DNA of 45,831 nucleotides from Odoribacteraceae bacterium (GCA_031276355.1 JAISNC010000050.1:1-45831), one strand, 5' to 3'; shown: positions 16,292 to 25,569, counted from the stretch's first letter. Notes: generated by a model from the letters alone, not told the origin. Translations and numbers: made by a program.

Positions 16292-18699
16292 GTACCGACA
16301 ATGACCGTGGCGTTGACATACGTTGGGAACAAGGCTTTTATCTCCTCGGTGGCCACGTAGATTATCACGCCGGCCACGTCTTCAATGATGTTTGTTCCTA
16401 CCGTGGTAAGGCCCGTGGCTTTCGAGAGGTCGATCACGATATTCGTGTTAGTCGATCCATAATTAAAAGCGTTGTTCCCGATCTCCACGAGGGATGGCAG
16501 GCTGACATAGTGAAGATCCGGGCAGAAGGTAAGCGCCTGGGGACGGAGTATCGTCACGTTGGGGACGTTCAGGCTCTCGATGTTGGTGTTGATGGCTCGC
16601 CAGGAAAGGATCGTCACCGATTGTAAATCCAGCGTTTTCAGGTTATCGCAGTTCGCAAACACCTGGCCTCTATTCGTGGTCGACGCATCCGTCCCCCCGA
16701 CAGACGTGGCTTTCGAGATATTAACGGAAGCGAGTCTCGTGCAACCCTGGAATGCTTGGAAAGGAATGTTTCCCTCGAACGATGAGAGGTCGATGCTTTC
16801 AAGAGCGGCACAGAGTCTGAAAACACGATGACCGGGCTGGTAGCTCCCCTGGGCGGTGAACTCAATCACTTGACTCACGTCTATCGTTTCCAATTTTGTA
16901 CAACCCTGGAACGCATGGTCCCCGATGCGCTTGAGTTTCGGGGAGTTAACCGTTACCAGGTTGGAACATCCATGAAAACCTTCAGAGCCTGTAATCTCGA
17001 GATCCGGCGCGTCCACGCGAGTTAGAGTGGCACACGATTTAAATGCGTTGTTTCCTAACGTGATTACATTGTTCAGGTCGATACTCGTGATGGTCGCGTT
17101 ACTTTCAAAGAGGCCTGGACTCTTGCTCGCGATCGCCGTGGCCGTGGCCGGGACCCTGATATCGCCGCCCGGTCCGGAGTAAGCCGTCACGACACCCGCC
17201 TCGGAGATCGTGAAGCCGGGAGAGACGGCGAACACCTCCACGGTTATGCCGGCGGACACGGCAGCGTGGGCCTTGGAAGTAACGGTAATGGTCGCGACTC
17301 CCGCGCTTTTGCCCGTGACGATACCGTCGGCATCGACCTCTGCCACGGAGTTGTCCGAAGAGGTAAACGTCACGTCACTGAATTGGGCGTGCGCGGGTGT
17401 CAGTTGTATCTTCGTGGACAAGTCGATCGTCTGGCCCTCATCAGCATCGAGCGTGGCCTGCAACGGTTGTATCGCCGTGACATCGGGAGAAAGTAGCTCG
17501 AGGATCAGGGAACGGACGATCACGCGCTGCTCGTTGTCGGAGATCAGGATGGTGATCTCGTGGTAAGGAACGCTTTCGAGGGACGCGGGAGCGGTTACCG
17601 TGAAGTTAGAGACACCCTTGGTGATGCTCCAGCCGTCGGGTACGTCCAAGAACTTGATGGTGGCGAGGGTGCCCGTGGAGGAGTACGTGATCGTCTTGCT
17701 CTCGCCCAACAGGAACTTCGCCGGCTGGTCAAAGGTAAAGCCGAGTTCCTGGTACCTGGGCAGCCGGAACGTGGTGCCGTTGCCGAGGGTAAATTCCACG
17801 TAGCCGGGATGGGTGTTATCCACGCCGTTGGCGGCGAAGATCGCGTCGCCCGGGGAGCCTGGTGCCCCTGGTGTCCCTGGTGTCCCTTGCGGGCCGGTGG
17901 CCGGTATGCCCGTGCCGAGCACTTCCCAGCTCGTGCCATTGTCGTAGGAGACCTCCCAGAAGTTAGTCGCGTCATTGACGCGCAACCGCGGGGTGATGCC
18001 GGGGGTACCGGGGGTACCGCTTCCGCTACCACTACCGGTAGCTGGCACGTCGAGCGATGTCCAGGTCGCGCCATTGTCGTAAGAGACTTCCCAGAAGTTA
18101 GTCACGTCATTGACGCGCAACCTTGGCGTGATTCCATCGATGCCGGTAGCCTGCACGTCAAGCGATATCCAGGTCGCGCCATTGTCGTAAGAGACTTCCC
18201 AGGAGTTAGTCCCGGGATTGATCTGCAGCCTTGGCGTGATTCCGTTGGTGCCATCTTTGCCGTCGGCACCGCTCACGCGCAGTTTCTGGCCATCGACCAG
18301 CAGCCACTCGCCACCGAGCGTCCAGTAATAGACACCGTCGGTGTAGAGCTGGACACCCACTTGCAGGGCATCGGTGCCGGCAGCACCCGTGTCACCTTTG
18401 GCACCGTCGCGGCCATTAGAAATCGTGACGGGATCACCTTGCGTGAAGGTAATCGTGTAGCTACCGGACGCGGCGGAGAACGTTACCCCCGTGACGTAAA
18501 CGTTATTTTCCAGCGCGTTGACAAGCCCTTGCAGGGCAACGATATTGGAGTTCGCCTGGTTAACGATCTCCTCGAGAGCGGTCATTCGCTTGTTTAGATC
18601 GTCGATATCGCCCTGCAGGGCGGAGTCATCATAGCAACTGCCGAAACCCATCAGCAGCGCGATCAGTAAGGAGTAGAGTTTTTTCATGTTGTTTTTCAT
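16282..18699 (-). CDS. Modular surface lipoprotein: DUF4988-type coiled coil, collagen-like repeats, Big2 domain, BspA-type LRRs
   Basis: About 805 aa from the ATG at 18699; an in-frame TTG at 18717 and ATG at 18687 are alternatives. The lipobox is GFGSC (Cys28 counted from the TTG). Order: a coiled coil (about 29-68, QGDIDDLNKRMTALEEIVNQ) as in DUF4988; G-x-y collagen-like stretches (GRDGAKGDTGAAG, GTPGTPGAPGSPGD); three copies of ITPRL...WEVSYDNG; a bacterial Ig-like Big2 domain (about 411-500); and a C-terminal LRR_5/BspA-like module (502-811) with repeated NAFKSC/HAFQGC turns. No catalytic domain is visible. It is probably a surface adhesin or glycan-binding scaffold made with the PUL enzymes. 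The C-terminal module is nearly the same as that of the gene at 21879-23783. Its 3' end overlaps the 21-bp minisatellite. Confidence 0.83.
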   Translation of the reverse strand: MKNNMKKLYSLLIALLMGFGSCYDDSALQGDIDDLNKRMTALEEIVNQANSNIVALQGLVNALENNVYVTGVTFSAASGSYTITFTQGDPVTISNGRDGAKGDTGAAGTDALQVGVQLYTDGVYYWTLGGEWLLVDGQKLRVSGADGKDGTNGITPRLQINPGTNSWEVSYDNGATWISLDVQATGIDGITPRLRVNDVTNFWEVSYDNGATWTSLDVPATGSGSGSGTPGTPGITPRLRVNDATNFWEVSYDNGTSWEVLGTGIPATGPQGTPGTPGAPGSPGDAIFAANGVDNTHPGYVEFTLGNGTTFRLPRYQELGFTFDQPAKFLLGESKTITYSSTGTLATIKFLDVPDGWSITKGVSNFTVTAPASLESVPYHEITILISDNEQRVIVRSLILELLSPDVTAIQPLQATLDADEGQTIDLSTKIQLTPAHAQFSDVTFTSSDNSVAEVDADGIVTGKSAGVATITVTSKAHAAVSAGITVEVFAVSPGFTISEAGVVTAYSGPGGDIRVPATATAIASKSPGLFESNATITSIDLNNVITLGNNAFKSCATLTRVDAPDLEITGSEGFHGCSNLVTVNSPKLKRIGDHAFQGCTKLETIDVSQVIEFTAQGSYQPGHRVFRLCAALESIDLSSFEGNIPFQAFQGCTRLASVNISKATSVGGTDASTTNRGQVFANCDNLKTLDLQSVTILSWRAINTNIESLNVPNVTILRPQALTFCPDLHYVSLPSLVEIGNNAFNYGSTNTNIVIDLSKATGLTTVGTNIIEDVAGVIIYVATEEIKALFPTYVNATVIVGTPL
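17917..18243. repeat. Three in-frame direct repeats inside the DUF4988/LRR lipoprotein gene
   Basis: Three copies (about 17920-18000, 18043-18135 and 18151-18245) encode ITPRL-x-(N)-x-W-EVSYDNG-x-(T/S)W units. The central 18060-18130 and 18170-18240 stretches are almost identical at DNA level. They are separated by short Gly/Ser/Thr/Pro or collagen-like linkers. Such exact in-frame repeats can expand or contract by slippage or recombination and would change the length of the stalk. Confidence 0.7.
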
Positions 18700-18745
18700 T
18701 GTGATTGTTAATTGCAAGTGATTTCAAAAAATGGTTACCATAAAA

Positions 18746-21700
18746 TTATTTCTTTAGCAATGTCACGGGCCCTATCAATCCCGACTCGAGCAGTTGAGAA
18801 TCTTTACGGTAATGATTAACCGGGGCGAAAGTGAATCTCCCGCTTGTCCGGGGTTTACCTTCGAGCAACCAGCGCGGCCATTGCCCGTGTTCGACACCGT
18901 CGTATGGCAGTTGTTCGTCGCCGATCAGGCGGTTAGGCCAGAGGTTCACGACCTCGATCTCGAGCTTGTTGTTTTTCGGTTTCACGGCGCTGGTGATCTC
19001 CACGCGCCACGGTGTTGTCCACACCGTGCCGAGATCTTTACCGTTGAGACGCACGCGTGCCATGTTCTTCACCTTGCCAAGGTCGAGGTACAGTTCGCCC
19101 CCTTTCTCGTGATCGGGCATGTCGAACGATTGGCGGTAGAAAGCCGTTCCCGAGTAATACTTGATGCCATCGTCGGGGTGCGCACTCCAGTCGACAAGTT
19201 TGTCGAAGAGCGTCACTGCTGGCCCGCCCCATTTCGGGTCGAACGCCACCGTCCACGGGGCATCCAACGTCGCTATATTTTCCGGTTCCGGGAAGTTCCT
19301 CGCGCTGGACGGCGCGCGGGCCTTGTCGCGAAACACGATAAAATACCCCTCGTGCACGTCGAATTTCAACGGGATACCCGTTCCTCCTCCCGCGTCGGTG
19401 TATTCGGGTAACGCGCGTATTTTCCCGGTGACGGGATGCCACAGTTCCGGCTGTTTCCCCGTGACGCGGAACGTGCACTCCGTCGTGACGACATTCCCCG
19501 TCCGGTTCGACACGAAATAGATATCCACGTCGTTGGCGGCGCGGTGCGTGTATCGAATTTTTCCCGACGAGGAAGTGAAATCGGGCGGGACGGAACCCGC
19601 GAGAATCGTTGCCGTGAGGTCGTATCGCGGGTACAGCCGGTCGGCTTCGGTGCGGAGTTCGTCGCCCCAGAAGATTGTTCCTTTCCCGAACGCGCGGGCG
19701 GTGAGCGCCGCCGGGGGCTTGCCGTCTCCCCAGAGTTCACGCGCGAGCGCTTGTACCTCGTTATCGCACGCCGGGTAGTTCGACAAACTCGGTGACTTTT
19801 CCGGGGGAAGTCCCACGACCGTGGCCCCCTCGCGAACCAGCTCCTTGATCTTTTTCAACAGCGCCGGTGTCATCGTTTCGAAACACGGGAGCACCAGCAA
19901 GCGATACGATGCCCCGCCCGGGAACGCCACGCTGCCGTTTTTCACCGCTGCCCGGTAAAGCAAGCTTGGCGGGCAGGCATCGAAATTATATCCCTTGCGG
20001 TCGGGCAACATCGGGTGGTCGCCCTCGAGCGCCGACCCGGGAGCGCGGAACACGTGCGGGGCACCTTCGGGCGTGAGGTAGAGGATGTCGGCCACCGTTC
20101 GTCCCTGTTGCAGCATAAACTGGCCCCGCGCCACGTAATCGTGATACGCTCGCGACAGGTACCACCACGTCTGGTTCCTGTCCCAGTGCACGCCGTAAGG
20201 CCCCATCGTCATCCCGGGTCGCAGGCTGTCGGGCAATGCCTGGTGAGCGAACGTGTGGTACACGAAACGGTTGATCCCCGATGCCCACGCCCACTCGCCC
20301 TGGTTTTTCATCGAGGCCGGGTGTTGTTGCCACGCGTCCCTGCCCGTGAACGATTCGGCGGGAACGAGCGACTGTCCCAACAGGTGCGCCGCCGACGCGC
20401 CCTCGCCGGTGCTGAACGAGGTATTGTGTCCCCGGTCGAGGCTCCAGAACTCGCACATCGGCACGTCGGCGACGACGGCAAGCTCGAGATCGGACGTTGG
20501 TGTCATGTCGTAAGGCTCGATCGACAAACCCATGCCGTGGCGTTTGGCGTAACGCTTGATGTGCCCCGCATGGTTTTCGAGGACGAGTTCCTGCGATGTC
20601 AGCCGCAAATCCCAGAGGAAACGTTCGCTCTCCTCGCGACTTTGTACCATCACGCCGGCATACACGGGGTAAAACGGTAGCGGGTCATATCCCCGGCGGC
20701 GCGTGAATTCTTCACGGAAACGGGCCGTCCAGTTTTGCGATCCCATCTCCCAGCTATCCATGTGTAGCATCTGCAACCCGCCGCGGGGATTGGCTTTCGT
20801 GAAACCGGAACGCGCGAAAAGTCTCCCGACAAAATAATCAAGGTGATGATCGAGCGCCGTGGTGTCGAACTTATCCGCCTCAAGCCCCAGGCCGGGAAGG
20901 GGTGCCGGGCGGGTAGCGTTGCCGTTGTTGCGGCTCCCGAAGCGCATCACCGTCCATTCTCCCGCGGGCACCTCCCAGGTCAGCGAGCCGTCGGGCTGCA
21001 GGAGAGCGGTAAGGTCGATCACGGCCGCTTTCGCCACGGGTGTGTCGCCGGGACGTGCGGCGTACGAGTGGTAAGTCGAGAGGTATTCCTTCACCCCGAA
21101 CGACACCGAGCTATACGGCTTGCGATAATACAACGCGCGTTCCTCGATTTCGCGCATCCGCAGGTAACCGCCGTCAACGACGTAACCCGTGTCGATCCTG
21201 GAGGTGTTTGCCGGGAACGCGAGCACGGCGACATCCTCGTAAAATCTTTCCCACTCGGCTTGCACGGCAGGCTCGCGCCTGAAGATAGGCTCCACGGGGC
21301 CGGGTTTCGGCAACTGCAAGGTTTTCTTTCCCGCGCCCGACACGTTCACCGGGGCGTACACGAGGTGTTGCATCGACTCTTCGCCCTTCACCCAGGGACC
21401 GCCGCTACCCGTCCACCCGGGACCGACGCCCAGCGTGATGCCGATGTCGAGCCGCTCGCACTCGTGTACCATGAACGCGAACAAATCCAGCCACTCCTCG
21501 CTCAAGAAATCGACTTTCCCGCGGGGAACACCCACGTTCACCTCCAGGAACAACACGTGCCCGATGCCCGCTTCCTTCATCGCTACCAGATCTTTCGTGA
21601 CGGCATCTTTCGAGAAATTCCCGTCCATGAAATACCAGTAAACGCCGGCACGCGCGCTCGACGGCGGGTGCTTGAATCCTTTCTCTATCGACGAAATATC

Positions 21701-21823
21701 CTTGCCGGGGCCCCCCGCACGGCCAGCCATCGTGCTGCACGCCATACAGGCCACGATCACCATCGTTCTCAAACCGAAAGGAGGCTTTTTTATTGTCATA
21801 TCAAGCAATCGTTTTTTTTTCAT
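18746..21823 (-). CDS. GH106-like glycoside hydrolase (alpha-L-rhamnosidase family)
   Basis: A 1025-aa secreted enzyme. The signal region lies within the first 35 residues (MVIVACMACSTMAGRAGG); an ATG at 21799 is an alternative start. The barrel signature is degenerate, VYWYFMDGNFSKDAVTKDL, where the two other classical copies have W-N-G-N-V-T-K-E. The acidic motifs are intact: HMDSWEMGSQNW (Glu359) and PAESFTGRDAW (Glu490). Middle segments (PGWTGSGGPWV, EWTVMRFG) also match GH106. A C-terminal GH2-like sandwich (about 870-1025) ends in SGLIGPVTLLKK. It lies between two LRR lipoprotein genes with gaps of 28 and 55 bases, so it is part of the same transcription unit. Very GC-rich, like fecR and unlike the copy at 8503-11445. 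Exact rhamnosidic linkage cannot be assigned. Confidence 0.87.
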   Translation of the reverse strand: MKKKRLLDMTIKKPPFGLRTMVIVACMACSTMAGRAGGPGKDISSIEKGFKHPPSSARAGVYWYFMDGNFSKDAVTKDLVAMKEAGIGHVLFLEVNVGVPRGKVDFLSEEWLDLFAFMVHECERLDIGITLGVGPGWTGSGGPWVKGEESMQHLVYAPVNVSGAGKKTLQLPKPGPVEPIFRREPAVQAEWERFYEDVAVLAFPANTSRIDTGYVVDGGYLRMREIEERALYYRKPYSSVSFGVKEYLSTYHSYAARPGDTPVAKAAVIDLTALLQPDGSLTWEVPAGEWTVMRFGSRNNGNATRPAPLPGLGLEADKFDTTALDHHLDYFVGRLFARSGFTKANPRGGLQMLHMDSWEMGSQNWTARFREEFTRRRGYDPLPFYPVYAGVMVQSREESERFLWDLRLTSQELVLENHAGHIKRYAKRHGMGLSIEPYDMTPTSDLELAVVADVPMCEFWSLDRGHNTSFSTGEGASAAHLLGQSLVPAESFTGRDAWQQHPASMKNQGEWAWASGINRFVYHTFAHQALPDSLRPGMTMGPYGVHWDRNQTWWYLSRAYHDYVARGQFMLQQGRTVADILYLTPEGAPHVFRAPGSALEGDHPMLPDRKGYNFDACPPSLLYRAAVKNGSVAFPGGASYRLLVLPCFETMTPALLKKIKELVREGATVVGLPPEKSPSLSNYPACDNEVQALARELWGDGKPPAALTARAFGKGTIFWGDELRTEADRLYPRYDLTATILAGSVPPDFTSSSGKIRYTHRAANDVDIYFVSNRTGNVVTTECTFRVTGKQPELWHPVTGKIRALPEYTDAGGGTGIPLKFDVHEGYFIVFRDKARAPSSARNFPEPENIATLDAPWTVAFDPKWGGPAVTLFDKLVDWSAHPDDGIKYYSGTAFYRQSFDMPDHEKGGELYLDLGKVKNMARVRLNGKDLGTVWTTPWRVEITSAVKPKNNKLEIEVVNLWPNRLIGDEQLPYDGVEHGQWPRWLLEGKPRTSGRFTFAPVNHYRKDSQLLESGLIGPVTLLKK

Positions 21824-21878
21824 TCATTGTTTATCACGCGTGATTTTAAAAACGGGCGACCATCGCGAGGCGAATACC

Positions 21879-23783
21879 CTATTGTGGTGGCGCACCGACG
21901 GTGACCTTGGCGTTGACATACGCCGGGAACAAGGCTTTTATCTCCTCGGTGGCCACGTAGATTTTCACGCCGGCCACGTCTTGAATGATGTTTGTTCCTA
22001 CCGTGGTAAGGCCCGTCGCTTCCGAAAGGTCGATCACGATGTTCGTGATGTTAGTGGCGAAAGCGCTGTTCCCGATCTCCACGAGGGATGGCAGGCGGAT
22101 ATAGCGAAGATCCGCGCAATAGCAAAGCGCCTGGGGCTGAAGTATGGCCACCTTGGGCACGTTCAGCGTCGTAACGAGCGCGTTAACAGCCCTCCAGGAC
22201 AACACGGTTGCTAACGGGAAATCCAATGCTTTCAGCAGGGGACAATCCGCGAATACCTGCCCTCTATTAGCGGTAGCCGCGTCGGTGCCGCCGACAGCCG
22301 TCACCTTGGGGGTTATCACGGTGGTCAGCTTGTCACAACCGATGAACATCTGGAAGGGGATCGTGCCCTCGAACGACGAGAGGTCGACCGTTTCAAGGGC
22401 CTTGCAGAGCCTGAAAGCGCGCTGGCCGGTGACGAAACTGCCGCCGCTGATGGTGAACTCGACCACTTTACTCAGGTCTATCGTCTTCAGCACGGTACAA
22501 GACTGGAAGCAATGGGTGCCGACGCTCTTGAGCTTGGGAGAGTTGACCTCCTCTAATTTCGGACAGTTATGGAAGCCTTCACATTTGATCGTTTCGACAT
22601 TGGACGCGTTCACGCGCGTGAGATTAGCACACGATTTAAACGCGTTGATCCCTACCGTGACAACGTTATTCAGGTCGATGGAGGTGATGAGGGAGTTACT
22701 TTCGAACACGCCGGTGTTGGCCCGGCCGACCTCGCCGTCCCTGATCGCCGTCACGTTAGCCGGTATCGTGATATCCCCACCGGTGCCCAGGTAGGCCGTG
22801 AGCATACCATCCACGACAGTGAAATCCGGGTCTGGTTCCGGCTCTGGCTCTTCGGGTTTTTCGGCATCTTCAAGGTCGATGTTTGATGTATACAGCGTGC
22901 CACCCACGAACTCCTGCTCGAACCCGGGAAGCGGGAAACTTAAACTCGTGTTGTCGCTCAAGGTAACGGCGATCTTGAGATCCCCGGAGATGACCGTGGG
23001 AAGCAAGAACAGGTTGGCACTAACCGTCTCGGTTGTTTGCCCGGTAGGGAACGTGGTGCCCACGGACGAGGCGTATATTAAAGGCACGACTCTCATTTCC
23101 GTGTTCGTGTAATCTTTTTTGATGTCGATTATGGCATCTGTCACGAAGGGCCTATCGTCGCTGGTGCTACCGTTCGGGTCGGTCATTACTTTCACGCTTT
23201 TAATATCCAACCCCTCGTCGTTCGTTATGTTGATGTTCCATCGCGCGGAAACATATTTGAACTGAAGGTTCAACGGATTTTCATCACCCGGGTTCCCCGT
23301 AAAGGCCGTGGACGCGACCCCTATCAGGTATTTGCCGGCGGCATCGTTGCTGTTCTGGTCGGGGCTTATGCTTACAGGGTATTTATCCAGCCCGGTGGTC
23401 GAGGATCCCACGGAGTAGGGGAATATCGCGTAGAAATTCCGGGTGCCCTCCACGTGTGCCACCATCCCGGTGAAGGTGGCCGTGGCTGCCCCGTTGGTTT
23501 TGCCGAAAGACATCCTGGTGTCGGATACTTTTTTGGCCACGCTATCGTAAAGGCGAAAACTCTCGTAATCACCCCATGTAACCAGGTTACCGTCTACTCC
23601 CGCACGGCTCAAGTCGGCCCCTTCGATGAATCGAGACAACGAGGCTGTCCCTTGAATCTCGACGGCAACCGGGGTCTCTGGTGTCGGATCGGGCGTATCG
23701 GGCGTTTCTTCCGGGGTATCCTCACCGCACGATAAAAAAGACAACATGAGAATCGCGCTGAGGTAATAAATAATTTTTTTCAT
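21879..23783 (-). CDS. Fimbrillin-like lipoprotein fused to a BspA-type LRR module
   Basis: A 634-aa surface lipoprotein. MKKIIYYLSAILMLSFLSCG gives a lipobox with Cys19, followed by a Pro/Thr/Glu-rich linker. Residues about 45-305 resemble the Mfa/FimA-type fimbrillin fold (ARWNINITNDEGLDIKSVKV, FPYSVGSSTTG, VGGTLYTSNIDL). A Glu/Pro spacer (EKPEEPEPEPDPD) leads to a C-terminal LRR_5-like module (321-634) with units such as NAFKSCANL, HCFQSC and RAFRLC. That module is nearly the same as residues 502-811 of the lipoprotein at 16282-18699. The combination suggests a surface adhesin or binding protein; no enzyme motif is seen. It lies 79 bases after the GH28-like gene and is co-oriented with the PUL. 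Confidence 0.8.
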   Translation of the reverse strand: MKKIIYYLSAILMLSFLSCGEDTPEETPDTPDPTPETPVAVEIQGTASLSRFIEGADLSRAGVDGNLVTWGDYESFRLYDSVAKKVSDTRMSFGKTNGAATATFTGMVAHVEGTRNFYAIFPYSVGSSTTGLDKYPVSISPDQNSNDAAGKYLIGVASTAFTGNPGDENPLNLQFKYVSARWNINITNDEGLDIKSVKVMTDPNGSTSDDRPFVTDAIIDIKKDYTNTEMRVVPLIYASSVGTTFPTGQTTETVSANLFLLPTVISGDLKIAVTLSDNTSLSFPLPGFEQEFVGGTLYTSNIDLEDAEKPEEPEPEPDPDFTVVDGMLTAYLGTGGDITIPANVTAIRDGEVGRANTGVFESNSLITSIDLNNVVTVGINAFKSCANLTRVNASNVETIKCEGFHNCPKLEEVNSPKLKSVGTHCFQSCTVLKTIDLSKVVEFTISGGSFVTGQRAFRLCKALETVDLSSFEGTIPFQMFIGCDKLTTVITPKVTAVGGTDAATANRGQVFADCPLLKALDFPLATVLSWRAVNALVTTLNVPKVAILQPQALCYCADLRYIRLPSLVEIGNSAFATNITNIVIDLSEATGLTTVGTNIIQDVAGVKIYVATEEIKALFPAYVNAKVTVGAPPQ

Positions 23784-23862
23784 GATAACTTCGTTTTAAT
23801 GGTTGTTCTTGGATTTTTGTTCGTTTGTCGAGGCAAATCTACCAGGGTCGGGATCTTCATGG

Positions 23863-25569
23863 TCACGGGGCAGGCTGAAGTTCTTCATAGTCTTTACCAC
23901 TTTTGTTTCCTTTCGAAACAATGCCCTTGATCGATTGAATCGTGGAGGAACTCAGCACCAACGGGGTTTTCGCCTCGCCCGTCACTTTCATTTTCTTGAT
24001 CCGGACATCTTGCACGCGATCCAGGAGAACGGGCACGCGGTAGTCTGTCGATTCCAGTATGAACGCCACGTTTTCCAGTTGAAGCCCCTTGACGTGGCGA
24101 CACAACAGGCCCCACGCGGGCAGTTCCCCGAACATGTCGTACTCCGGGTACCGCCCGTACCGCCCGTCCATGATCTTCGCGAGATCGCTCGCGGAACTGC
24201 TGGCTTTGGCTGTCGTCCCGCCGCCGGCGAAGATTACTTGAAAGTTTTTGATCTTTATATTTTCAATCTCCGAGACGGGGGAACCGGTGATGAGCGACGG
24301 GTACAAGTTGTTGGTGATTTTACGCTTCACGGCGAAGGGATAGTCGACGTCCGGCTGGGTGGCGGGGACCTGGCAGGTGACGTTCTCGATGGTAATATTC
24401 CTGACCGTGGAGACTCTCTTTCTCGTGTCGCGCGTGCCGGCGATGACGAAGAGCGCGTTCCAGGTGTTTGTTGCCTTGATACCGGACACGTGTATATTTT
24501 CCATGATCCCCCCGTCGACCGCTTCCAGGGCAATGGCCGAACGGTACGTGTCTTTGACGGTGATATTCCTGATTTTCACGTTCCTGAACCCTCCCTTGGA
24601 TGCCGTTCCGAATTTGATGGCGCTCGCGCTCGAGCGAATGGTGCAGTTCTCGATCGTGATATCCTCGCAAATGGCATCGTAATCGTGCGACTTGAGGCAT
24701 ATACCGTCGTCCGCCGAGTTGACATTACAGTCACGGACGACCACGTGGTGACAATCCATGAGGTTAATCCCGTCATTGTTCCAGAAGTTGACGCTGTTCA
24801 CGGTAAGGTTGCTCACCAGCACGTGGCTGCATCGCCAAAGCGTGGTCGTCCACGTGGCGGAATTTTCGATTCGCACCCCGTCGAGAACGACATTCTCGCT
24901 ATCGTACAAGGCCACGAGCAGGGGACGATTCTCCTCCTGCGGGCGAGGCCATTCCGCGCGAAAGTGCCCCGCTTCCTCCCAGCGTTTCTTGACCGCGGCC
25001 GCGTTCCCGTCGGTGAGCACTCCCCCGGCAATCAGTTGCCCGGTATGGTTCGCCACGGCTTCACCCTGGCCATCTATCGTGCCTTTCCCTTTTATCGAGA
25101 TATTCTTCGCGCCGGAAGACCACACCAGGCCCCGTTCCCCGGCTTTATTGTAGTTCTTTTCCTCCGGGATATGATACTTCGTGCGATCGGTCGTCCCGAG
25201 GAGCACGGCACCTTCCTCGAGGTACAACTCGACGTTCGACTTGAGCGCTATGGGAGATATCAGGTAATAACCCTCCGGGATATAGACACGCCCTCCTCCG
25301 GCCCCGGACGCGTCATCGATCGCCTGTTGTATGGCGCGCGTGCTGTATTCGCTCCGGCTATTGACGGCACCGTATGCGATCACGTTGTAAACTCTTTTGT
25401 CATTCGCGAAAGCCTCCTTTCCGGCACCCGGAAAGCCTCCTTTCCGACACCCGGAAAGCTCCCTCTCCGGCACCCGGAAAGCCATGCCCGGCATCATCAA
25501 AGCCAGAAGCAAAAGAAACACGGGTAAATTGTTTTTAATCATCGCGTGGTTCGTGTTGTCGTTTCTCAT
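23863..25569 (-). CDS. GH28-like right-handed beta-helix glycoside hydrolase
   Basis: 568 aa from the ATG at 25569, chosen for an AAGAGA ribosome-binding-like stretch just upstream and a normal signal peptide (NNLPVFLLLLALMMPGMA). An ATG at 25632 overlaps the previous stop as TGATG and would give 21 more residues; an ATG at 25542 is also possible. After a repeat-encoded linker, the pectate-lyase-like beta-helix begins (YNVIAYGAVNSRSEYSTRAI). Of the four GH28 motifs, N-x-D-G is present as NNDG (Asp266) and the DD pair as NSADDG (287-288). The GHG position reads SSASAIKFGT and no RIK is seen. It is therefore GH28-related, perhaps exo-acting or of altered specificity. GH28 enzymes cleave polygalacturonan or rhamnogalacturonan, matching the GH106 neighbours. 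Confidence 0.83.
   Translation of the reverse strand: MRNDNTNHAMIKNNLPVFLLLLALMMPGMAFRVPERELSGCRKGGFPGAGKEAFANDKRVYNVIAYGAVNSRSEYSTRAIQQAIDDASGAGGGRVYIPEGYYLISPIALKSNVELYLEEGAVLLGTTDRTKYHIPEEKNYNKAGERGLVWSSGAKNISIKGKGTIDGQGEAVANHTGQLIAGGVLTDGNAAAVKKRWEEAGHFRAEWPRPQEENRPLLVALYDSENVVLDGVRIENSATWTTTLWRCSHVLVSNLTVNSVNFWNNDGINLMDCHHVVVRDCNVNSADDGICLKSHDYDAICEDITIENCTIRSSASAIKFGTASKGGFRNVKIRNITVKDTYRSAIALEAVDGGIMENIHVSGIKATNTWNALFVIAGTRDTRKRVSTVRNITIENVTCQVPATQPDVDYPFAVKRKITNNLYPSLITGSPVSEIENIKIKNFQVIFAGGGTTAKASSSASDLAKIMDGRYGRYPEYDMFGELPAWGLLCRHVKGLQLENVAFILESTDYRVPVLLDRVQDVRIKKMKVTGEAKTPLVLSSSTIQSIKGIVSKGNKSGKDYEELQPAP
25409..25477. repeat. 23-bp palindromic tandem repeat, three copies, inside the GH28-like gene
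   Basis: Copies at 25409-25431, 25432-25454 and 25455-25477 have the form AAAGCCTCCTTTCCGGCACC plus CGG, with few changes; a degenerate fourth start lies at 25478. Each carries an 8-bp stem with a 3-base loop (for example 25417-25424 with 25428-25435). Since 23 is not a multiple of three, the copies are read in three different frames, giving a linker (FRVPERELSG, CRKGGFPGAG) right after the signal peptide. Three copies total 69 bases, which restores the frame. Confidence 0.8.

Noticed and set aside
16095..16319. Small open frames on both strands with heptapeptide-like periodicity
   Set aside because: They are produced by the 21-bp minisatellite; no start signals or homology.
17560..18597. 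Plus-strand open frame (345 aa) opposite the DUF4988/LRR gene
   Set aside because: Its regularity only mirrors the in-frame repeats on the minus strand.
23803..25527. Long plus-strand open frame (574 aa) opposite the GH28-like gene
   Set aside because: GC-rich antisense shadow; no signal, domain or family pattern, while the minus strand encodes a clear beta-helix enzyme.
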